A stretch of 6,767 nucleotides of DNA from Anaerolineales bacterium (GTDB lineage Bacteria > Chloroflexota > Anaerolineae > Anaerolineales > Villigracilaceae): contig JAEURF010000092.1 in NCBI GenBank assembly GCA_016789205.1, forward strand, positions 1-6,767, written 5' to 3'. Position numbers and translations under genes: made by a program. This document shows positions 1 through 5,606 of this stretch, one piece after another (the first letter of the stretch is position 1; the number at the start of each line of letters is the position of its first letter). The notes beneath the pieces are model-generated. The model was not told the origin of the DNA. It saw nothing but the letters and a program-made list of their open reading frames with translations, and ran no database searches.

Positions 1-1163
1 ATTTACAAGATGACACGTTAATTGACCCAACCGAAGGCGCAAAAGATATCGAATTAAAAACTATTCGAGCATGTTCACCAACTTCATTTACAGATGACCC
101 TGTCCGTGTTTTGCGTGGAGTGCGCCTCGCCGCCGTGTTTGATTTCTCAATTGACAAACAAACTCGAGAGTGGATGAAGCAGGCTTCAAGTCAAGTAAGA
201 AGCGTATCCATTGAACGGGCACGAGATGAAATATTCAAAATCCTAAACTCAAAACGAGTTAGCGATTCAATCAAAGCCTTAGATATGCTCGGTGTGATTG
301 AACAACTCATGCCTGAACTGCTGAAAATGAAAGGCGTGGAGCAATCGTCACCGCATGTTTTTGACGTGTGGACGCATACGTTGTCAGTTTTAGATTATCT
401 TGACCGTATCATTTTCAATTTATTTGAAGAAACTCCCAAAAATGAATTTGCAGAAGCGCTTCAATCTCAACTTGGAAAATTTCGTGAACAAATCTCAAAG
501 CACTTTTCAGAGTCATTAAATATTGACCGTAATCATCGTTCATTGCTTTTCTTTGCGGCGTTATATCACGATGTTTGCAAACCCGAAACGAAAACGATTG
601 ATGAAAATGGTCGGATTCGATTTTTTAATCACGATGAGTTAGGTGCAAAAGTTGTTGCTGAACGCGCGCACTCGTTTAATTTAAGCAATGATGAAATTGA
701 AAGATTAAATGTGATTATCAAAAATCACATGCGCATTCATTTTTTTACAAGTAAATTGGAAAATCAAAACGAATATCCAACACGCAGAGCGATTTATCGT
801 TTCTTTCGTGATGCTGGCAAAGCAGGCATTGACTTAATTTTGTTAGCACTTGCCGATATGCGCGGCACGCGTGATAAAGGAATGACTCTCAAAACTTGGA
901 ATATATATTTAGAAATATCAAGAATTTTGCTAGAAAATTATTTAGAAAAACCAGAAGAAGTAGTTGCGCCACCGCGTTTATTAGACGGCAATGATTTGAT
1001 GAAAGAATTAAACATACAACCGGGTAAATTAATTGGAGAATTGCTTGAAGCGATTCGTGAAGGTCAAGCTGAAGGAAATATCCAAACCCGAGAAGAAGCC
1101 ATTCATTTTATAAAAGAAGAATTAGTAAGAAAGGAAAATGAACATAGAAAAAATTCAAGTTAA
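1..1163 (+). CDS. cca: CCA-adding tRNA nucleotidyltransferase / poly(A) polymerase family, HD domain, 5' truncated
   Basis: The frame is open from base 3 to the TAA at 1161-1163 (386 codons) and continues off the left edge. The first visible residues (DPTEGAKDIELKTIR, then DDPVRVLRGVRLAA) match the end of the class II nucleotidyltransferase head and the RNA-binding region. The catalytic GG...D-x-D segment must lie upstream of the window. From about visible residue 115 there is an HD phosphohydrolase domain: His125 (DVWTHTLSVLD), His189-Asp190 (YHDVCKPET), His210, His242 (IIKNHMR) and Asp285 (LADMRG). Enzymes of this family add or repair the CCA end of tRNA in the cytoplasm, and HD-bearing bacterial members can also have phosphatase/phosphodiesterase activity. 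A long segment between His125 and His189 is larger than in compact homologues. The TTG at 111 is internal, not the start. A poly(A) polymerase of the same superfamily is the main alternative, because the discriminating N-terminus is missing. Confidence 0.88.
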   Translation, partial: LQDDTLIDPTEGAKDIELKTIRACSPTSFTDDPVRVLRGVRLAAVFDFSIDKQTREWMKQASSQVRSVSIERARDEIFKILNSKRVSDSIKALDMLGVIEQLMPELLKMKGVEQSSPHVFDVWTHTLSVLDYLDRIIFNLFEETPKNEFAEALQSQLGKFREQISKHFSESLNIDRNHRSLLFFAALYHDVCKPETKTIDENGRIRFFNHDELGAKVVAERAHSFNLSNDEIERLNVIIKNHMRIHFFTSKLENQNEYPTRRAIYRFFRDAGKAGIDLILLALADMRGTRDKGMTLKTWNIYLEISRILLENYLEKPEEVVAPPRLLDGNDLMKELNIQPGKLIGELLEAIREGQAEGNIQTREEAIHFIKEELVRKENEHRKNSS

Positions 1164-1908
1164 CGACATCACTTTGGCTTTTGAAAGACGAGGCAAAGGT
1201 ACACCCTTAGTTTTGTTACATGGCTATCCACTTGACCACCACACTTGGGGCTTTGTCGCTCCTTTGCTTGAAAATGATTTTGACTTAATCATGCCAGACC
1301 TACGCGGATTTGGAGAATCTTCACTTAGTGATTCCCTTTACACAATGGATGATTTCGCATCTGATATTGCTGGCTTGCTTGACCATTTGGGAATTAAGAA
1401 AGCTGCCATTGCTGGTCACTCAATGGGTGGGTATATTGCTTTGGCTTTTGCAAAGTTGTATCCTGACCGCATGAGTGGATTAGGACTCGTTTCTACGCAA
1501 ACATTAGCAGACCCATCAGATAAAAAAGAAGGCAGATATAAATCTGCGGCGGATGTGGGCGAAAATGGCATTGGCGGTGTGGTGGAGACCATGTCCTCAA
1601 AATTTACGGAGGATAAAGAAATTCAATTGTCTTCACGCGAAATTATGGAAAGACAAAAGCCCGGCGCGTTTATTGGCGCATTGAAGGCGATGGCAGAAAG
1701 AATGGATACCACTTCTCTTCTTTCATCTATCAATTTTCCGCTGGTTGTGATTCATGGCGATAAAGATAATTTAATTCCAATTGACCGCGCACGTGAAGTC
1801 AAATCAATTGTGCCTTCGGCGCATTTGGTTGAGTTGCCGGGCATTGGTCATTTGCCGATGATGGAAGCCATATCAGAAACTGCCGAAGCGTTGAAAATGC
1901 TGAAATAA
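1138..1908 (+). CDS. Alpha/beta hydrolase (AB hydrolase-1 family), substrate unknown
   Basis: This 256-residue protein is a normal full length for a single-domain alpha/beta hydrolase, and it has no signal peptide or membrane segment, so it is probably cytoplasmic. Visible parts are the oxyanion motif LLHGYPLD (His28-Gly29), the nucleophile elbow GHSMGG with Ser95, the probable catalytic acid Asp210 in HGDKDNLIP, and the catalytic His238 in GIGHLP. All three catalytic residues are present, so it should be active. A cap region lies at about residues 120-195. The ATG at 1138 is the only workable start: an in-frame TAG at 1123-1125 closes the frame just upstream. The AGGA before it is only 2-3 bases from the ATG, which suggests translation coupled to the upstream gene that it overlaps by 26 bases. 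Esterase, enol-lactonase and peptidase-like relatives share this fold, and the sequence does not tell them apart. Confidence 0.9.
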   Translation: MNIEKIQVNDITLAFERRGKGTPLVLLHGYPLDHHTWGFVAPLLENDFDLIMPDLRGFGESSLSDSLYTMDDFASDIAGLLDHLGIKKAAIAGHSMGGYIALAFAKLYPDRMSGLGLVSTQTLADPSDKKEGRYKSAADVGENGIGGVVETMSSKFTEDKEIQLSSREIMERQKPGAFIGALKAMAERMDTTSLLSSINFPLVVIHGDKDNLIPIDRAREVKSIVPSAHLVELPGIGHLPMMEAISETAEALKMLK

Positions 1909-1945
1909 AAACAAGCCCTTCATCAAAAATGAAGGGCTTGTTTTT
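1907..1945. terminator. Bidirectional rho-independent terminator
   Basis: The arms at 1907-1923 and 1929-1945 are perfectly complementary over 17 bp around a 5-base loop (CAAAA). The core is AAGCCCTTCAT/ATGAAGGGCTT, and the outer ends are five As on the left and five Ts on the right, so each strand reads a hairpin followed by a U-run. The left arm overlaps the last two bases of the hydrolase stop codon. The right arm ends 14 bases before the stop of the convergent response regulator. One element therefore plausibly ends both transcripts. Confidence 0.9.
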
Positions 1946-1959
1946 GAAACAGGCATCCC

Positions 1960-2397
1960 TTAGGAGATAAGAGGCGCGGTGTTGTTTAATCTAATTTTTT
2001 TTTCCGGGGTAGCATCAGGCGGGAAGTGCAAAGCACCCGTGCGTCGAATCATTTTGCGAATGTGAGCAACCAACACGCCACTTGGCACAGGTTTGACCAG
2101 AAAATCATCGGCACCAGCATCTAAAATGCTGGCAACCAAACGCGGGTCATTAATCGCGGAAAGAATCAAAATGGGCGAATTGCTAAACGCGCGCACGGCT
2201 TTACAAACTTGCCAGCCGTCCATATCCGGCATCATTAAATCCAAAATAATAACATTTGGTGATTTTTCTTTTACGAGCGCAACACCTTCTGCGCCGTTGT
2301 TGGTGGTGGTAACGTCGAACCCATGAGTTTTGAGCAACATACTCATCAACTCAGTGATTGCAACATCATCGTCAATAACTAATACTTTTGTGTTCAT
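1960..2397 (-). CDS. Receiver-only response regulator (CheY-like domain)
   Basis: This 145-residue protein is almost entirely one receiver domain (about residues 3-118). The acidic pocket is Asp9-Asp10-Asp11 (VIDDD), the phospho-acceptor is Asp53 in ILDLMMPDMDGW, the switch Ser is Ser80, and the conserved Lys is Lys102 in FLVKPVP, with Phe99 near the usual switch aromatic. All residues needed for phosphotransfer are present. After the last helix (IRKMIRRTGAL) there are only about 25 residues with no helix-turn-helix, so no DNA-binding or enzymatic output domain is encoded. The receiver resembles the OmpR/PhoB type that normally carries such a domain. No histidine kinase is in the window, so it looks like an orphan. 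The ATG at 2395-2397 is the natural start because VLVIDDD follows directly, but the nearest Shine-Dalgarno-like AGGA is about 14 bases away, so initiation may be weak. It could relay phosphate or act by protein contact. Confidence 0.9.
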   Translation of the reverse strand: MNTKVLVIDDDVAITELMSMLLKTHGFDVTTTNNGAEGVALVKEKSPNVIILDLMMPDMDGWQVCKAVRAFSNSPILILSAINDPRLVASILDAGADDFLVKPVPSGVLVAHIRKMIRRTGALHFPPDATPEKKIRLNNTAPLIS

Positions 2398-2423
2398 AAT
2401 TTTTCTATTTTTCCTACGCCGCT

Positions 2424-2429
2424 ATTATC
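2424..2429 (-). promoter_or_regulatory. Possible -10 element for the response regulator
   Basis: On the minus strand this reads GATAAT, close to TATAAT and about 26 bases before the response-regulator ATG. I found no convincing -35 hexamer at 16-18 bases, so this is only the best candidate in the interval. It lies just after the stop codon of the hemW-like remnant. Confidence 0.25.
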
Positions 2430-2446
2430 ACCCATTAGTTCCATTT

Positions 2447-2655
2447 TTAACTTTGCAAAAGGTTAACAGAAATAAAAAACTTGCCTTCTTGTAAGGTGAG
2501 GTTTAGACAGACTCTAATTGGCGGTATCGGCAAAATACTTTGAATTTCTTTTTGATTGATATTCAAAAGCACGCCTCTAAACTTTAACGTGAAATCTGTT
2601 TCTGCAACCTCAACATTTGTTCATCCCCAAAAGATATTTTCTCTTGTGGGAGTAC
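2447..2655 (-). pseudogene. Decayed duplicate of the hemW 3' end (HemN C-terminal domain)
   Basis: Bases 2540-2612 align without gaps to 5724-5796 inside the intact hemW of this window: by hand count 56 of 73 bases agree, including a 14-base identical run (2543-2556). The minus-strand frame is conserved: VAETDFTLKF here against VAESDFHLRF in HemW, followed by LLNINQKEI against LLDVYQKEI. Downstream, LTLQEGKFFISVNLL can be aligned with LTKRGRLLGNQVFIKFL before the stop at 2447-2449. This leaves the remnant about 8 residues shorter, and it lacks the segment that forms a terminator in hemW. Upstream of VAE a deletion of about 16 bases relative to hemW shifts the frame. Before it, QEKISFGDEQMLRL in another frame parallels AENMSDYMLNNLRL. 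No sensible start codon precedes it, and an in-frame TGA lies at 2621-2623. It is therefore best read as a relic, not a gene. The alternative is a short expressed peptide of about 39 residues from a TTG behind AGAGG. Confidence 0.6.
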
Positions 2656-2800
2656 CTAAGATTCAAACCCTACACATTTTCGTCTTTACGAACAGGGTGC
2701 TCTTTCCTGACGAAGTAATTTTCTTCACGATGTATGAGATTGATTCACCAAAGTGTGGCTCGCCGTGATGGGTAAGCCCTTATTTTAGAGACTTTTTCTA
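2656..2800. other. Unassigned intergenic stretch
   Basis: This part of the gap between the hemW remnant and the dikinase promoter holds no gene I can defend. A 39-codon minus-strand frame ending at 2663-2665 is open but has no start codon with a ribosome site. Only short, weak inverted repeats such as GAAG/CTTC around 2712-2728 are visible. It may be further decayed sequence of the same duplication. Confidence 0.4.
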
Positions 2801-2829
2801 TTGTTTTTATTTGTTATATTTGGTACAAT
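2801..2829 (+). promoter_or_regulatory. Probable sigma-70-type promoter of the dikinase gene
   Basis: A -35 element TTGTTT (2801-2806) is followed after exactly 17 bases by a -10 element TACAAT (2824-2829). Transcription would start near 2836, giving a leader of about 37 bases with GGAGG (2862-2866) placed 6 bases before the dikinase ATG. An overlapping TATATT (2815-2820) is an alternative -10 without a good -35. Confidence 0.55.
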
Positions 2830-2860
2830 GTAATCAATCGTTTGTGAAATTCGTTACATT
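2827..2860. repeat. Inverted repeat between promoter and start codon, possible operator
   Basis: AATGTAA (2827-2833) and TTACATT (2854-2860) are perfect 7-base inverted copies separated by 20 bases. The left half overlaps the end of the -10 element, and the right half ends one base before GGAGG. It could be a regulator site, or a weak leader hairpin next to the ribosome site. At 7 bp in AT-rich DNA it could also be chance. Confidence 0.3.
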
Positions 2861-2872
2861 CGGAGGTTTCCA

Positions 2873-5605
2873 ATGGCGAAATGGATTTACTTATACGACG
2901 AGTTTGGCAAAGTTGAAAAACTTGCGCGGGGGTCATGGGATGGTATCAAGGCGATAGTTGGCGGAAAAGGTGCGGGGTTATTGGATATGACAAGGGCTGG
3001 CGTTCCAGTGCCTCCATTTTTTACAGTCACCACAATGGCATGTAATGCGTATCAAAGCGCAGGGAAGTTTCCCGCCGGCATGTGGAGCGAGACGCTCAAA
3101 TCACTGAAGGCAATTGAAAAAGCAACTGGTAAAAAGTTTGGCGACCCTAAAAACCCGTTATTGGTCTCTTGCCGTTCGGGCGCAAAGTTTTCAATGCCCG
3201 GTATGATGGAGACCATCCTCAACATCGGCTTAACGGATGAGGTGGTAGAGGGCATTATCACTGCCACTGGCAACGCGAGGTTTGCATGGGACTCGTACCG
3301 CCGCTTGATTGAGATGTTCGGCACGGTGGTGATGAACGTAGCAGACGAAGCGTTTGAGCATCCGTTGGCTGAGTATAAAGAGAAAAAAGGATATAAGTTA
3401 GATATAGAAATGAGGGCGGAAGATTGGAAAGAAATTGTGGGGAACTATAAGCAAGTGTACAAACAAGAAACAGGCAAAGATTTCCCTCAAGACCCATACA
3501 ACCAATTATCACTAGCGATTGAAGCGGTTTTCAAATCATGGAATGGCAAACGTGCGGTGGCGTATCGCAGAAAAGAAGGCATTTCTGATTCGTTAGGTAC
3601 TGCGGTCAATATTTGCACCATGGTGTTTGGCAACATGGGTGAGGACTCAGCAACCGGTGTTGCCTTCACGCGCAACCCATCTACTGGTGAAAAGAAAATG
3701 ATGGGCGAATTTTTGCTCAATGCGCAAGGGGAAGATGTGGTGGCGGGGATTCGCAATACCGAACCGATTGCCCATCTAAAAAAATATATGCCACGTTCAT
3801 ACAATCAGTTTATGAAAATTACCGAACGACTTGAACGTCATTACAAAGAGATGCAAGATGTAGAATTCACGGTTGAACATGGCAAATTGTGGATGCTCCA
3901 AACCCGCAATGGCAAGCGGACTGCAAAAGCCGCTGTCAAGATTGCAGTAGATATGGCGAAAGAAGGTTTGATAACGCGTGAGCAAGCGATTTTACGCATC
4001 ACACCTGACCATGTAGATGCTCTGCTTCACCCTCAGTTTGATGACTCCGCGATGAAGCAAGCAGAAAATGCAGGCAAATTCTTTGCACGCGGAGTGAATG
4101 CGTCCCCTGGCGCGGCAGTTGGACAAGTCTATTTTGAGGCGGATACTGCTGAAAAAATGGCGAAGGAAAGTCATCAACAAGTTATCATGGTGCGCCCGTT
4201 TACCAAACCGGATGATGTGCATGGCATGATTGCATCGAAAGGCGTGGTGACCAGTGAAGGTGGTGCTACATCCCATGCGGCGGTAGTGGCGCGTCAATTT
4301 GGCATTCCATGTGTGGTCGGCGCGTCCGGAGTTCATATTGACCTTGAAAATAAAACGATGGTTGCGAATGGAATCACTGTCAACGAAGGCGACTGGATTT
4401 CTGTAGACGGGGCGAGTGGCAGAGTATTTGTTGGCAAAATCCCAACGATTGAGCCGACACTGGAACAACAAACTGAATTAATGACTTTGCTCAAATGGGC
4501 AGATGAAGTTTGTGCGCATAAAAATATTCGCAAAGGGTATCCAAGCACAGGTTTGCAAGTGTGGGCAAATGCCGATTACCCCAAAGATGCTCAACGTGCG
4601 CGTGCTTATGGTGCAGTTGGAATCGGTTTATGCCGCACGGAACACATGTTTTTTGAAACAAGTCGTTTGCCGATTGTGCAGAAAATGATTCTTGCAAAAA
4701 CATCTGAAGCCAGAGTAGAAGCGTTAAATCAATTGCTCCCATATCAACGCAAAGATTTTGACGGTCTCTTTGAAGCGATGGATGGTTATCCAGTCATTAT
4801 CCGCTTAATTGACCCGCCTCTGCATGAGTTTATGCCCGATGAAGAAAAACTTTTGGAAGAAGTCATCACGTTGCGCGTTAAAGGTGAAACGCAAGGCTTG
4901 AAAGAAAAAGAAAGTTTATTAAGTGCAGTTCGCATCATGCGCGAATCTAACCCGATGTTAGGTTTGCGAGGCGTGCGTTTGAGTATTGCTATGCCTGAGA
5001 TTGTAGAGATGCAAGTGCGGGCGATTTTTGAAGCGGCGGCAGATTGTGTCAAACGTGGAATCAAAGCCAAACCAGAAATTATGATTCCGTTGGTGGGAAC
5101 TGTCAAAGAATTAGAATGGATTCAACCACGCCTTGAATCGATTGCTAAAAAAGTAATGCAAGAAAAAGAAATAAAGTTTAAACATAAATTTGGCACCATG
5201 ATTGAAGTTCCGCGTGCCGCGTTGACCGCGCATCGCGTGGCTGAAAAAGCAGAATTCTTCTCTTTTGGAACGAATGACTTAACGCAAATGACGTTTGCTT
5301 ACTCACGTGATGATGCCGAAAGAAATTTCTTGGTTACATATCAAGAACAAGGCATACTGGAAAAGAATCCATTTCAAACGATAGACCGTGAAGGTGTTGG
5401 CGAGTTGATGCGTTGGGCGATCAAAGATGGACGCGCAACCAGACCCGAACTTGAAGTCGGTATCTGTGGTGAACATGGCGGCGACCCTGACTCAATTGAA
5501 TGGTGTCATCTGATTGGTAACAATTATGTTTCATGTTCCCCGTTCCGCGTGCCAGTCGCGCGGTTGGCGGCGGCTCATGCGGCATTGAAGCATAAAAATA
5601 AATAA
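2873..5605 (+). CDS. ppdK: Pyruvate, phosphate dikinase (PPDK)
   Basis: The enzyme interconverts pyruvate + ATP + phosphate with PEP + AMP + diphosphate in the cytoplasm, linking glycolysis and gluconeogenesis. The 910-residue length is full for the family. The N-terminal ATP-grasp nucleotide-binding part begins with GGKGAGLLDM (residues 30-39), has Arg101 in SCRSGAKFSMPGMMETI, and ends near QTRNGKR (343-349). The swivelling phosphohistidine domain has GGATSHAAVVARQFGIPCVVG, with catalytic His468 and the neighbouring Thr466 that is the regulatory site in plant enzymes. The C-terminal TIM-barrel PEP/pyruvate domain has LCRTEHMFF (Arg588), FGTNDLTQM (Asn801, Asp802) and GICGEHGGDP with the catalytic Cys865. 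All key residues are intact. The ATG at 2873 sits 6 bases after GGAGG and gives the usual N-terminus. The gene is monocistronic in this window, with its own promoter upstream and a terminator inside convergent hemW. No PPDK regulatory-protein gene is present here. Confidence 0.98.
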   Translation: MAKWIYLYDEFGKVEKLARGSWDGIKAIVGGKGAGLLDMTRAGVPVPPFFTVTTMACNAYQSAGKFPAGMWSETLKSLKAIEKATGKKFGDPKNPLLVSCRSGAKFSMPGMMETILNIGLTDEVVEGIITATGNARFAWDSYRRLIEMFGTVVMNVADEAFEHPLAEYKEKKGYKLDIEMRAEDWKEIVGNYKQVYKQETGKDFPQDPYNQLSLAIEAVFKSWNGKRAVAYRRKEGISDSLGTAVNICTMVFGNMGEDSATGVAFTRNPSTGEKKMMGEFLLNAQGEDVVAGIRNTEPIAHLKKYMPRSYNQFMKITERLERHYKEMQDVEFTVEHGKLWMLQTRNGKRTAKAAVKIAVDMAKEGLITREQAILRITPDHVDALLHPQFDDSAMKQAENAGKFFARGVNASPGAAVGQVYFEADTAEKMAKESHQQVIMVRPFTKPDDVHGMIASKGVVTSEGGATSHAAVVARQFGIPCVVGASGVHIDLENKTMVANGITVNEGDWISVDGASGRVFVGKIPTIEPTLEQQTELMTLLKWADEVCAHKNIRKGYPSTGLQVWANADYPKDAQRARAYGAVGIGLCRTEHMFFETSRLPIVQKMILAKTSEARVEALNQLLPYQRKDFDGLFEAMDGYPVIIRLIDPPLHEFMPDEEKLLEEVITLRVKGETQGLKEKESLLSAVRIMRESNPMLGLRGVRLSIAMPEIVEMQVRAIFEAAADCVKRGIKAKPEIMIPLVGTVKELEWIQPRLESIAKKVMQEKEIKFKHKFGTMIEVPRAALTAHRVAEKAEFFSFGTNDLTQMTFAYSRDDAERNFLVTYQEQGILEKNPFQTIDREGVGELMRWAIKDGRATRPELEVGICGEHGGDPDSIEWCHLIGNNYVSCSPFRVPVARLAAAHAALKHKNK

Positions 5606-5606
5606 A

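Noticed and set aside
111..113. TTG as the start of the first gene
   Set aside because: The conserved family sequence continues in the same frame to the left edge of the window, so the gene is truncated by the window and does not start here.
2659..2672. GATTCAAACCC, resembling a tRNA T-loop
   Set aside because: No acceptor, D or anticodon stem can be folded around it on either strand.
2556..2768. Plus-strand open frame of 70 codons in the gap
   Set aside because: Its first part runs antisense to the hemW-like remnant, there is no Shine-Dalgarno, and the composition is not protein-like. I treat it as a shadow.
2663..2779. Minus-strand frame containing SSGKSTLF, which looks like a P-loop
   Set aside because: The first glycine of the Walker A pattern is absent, the frame is only 39 codons, and there is no start codon with a ribosome site. 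Chance similarity is more likely.
3487..5106. Several long minus-strand open frames antisense to ppdK
   Set aside because: They mirror the codon pattern of an intact, motif-complete dikinase, lack recognisable domains and have no ribosome sites.
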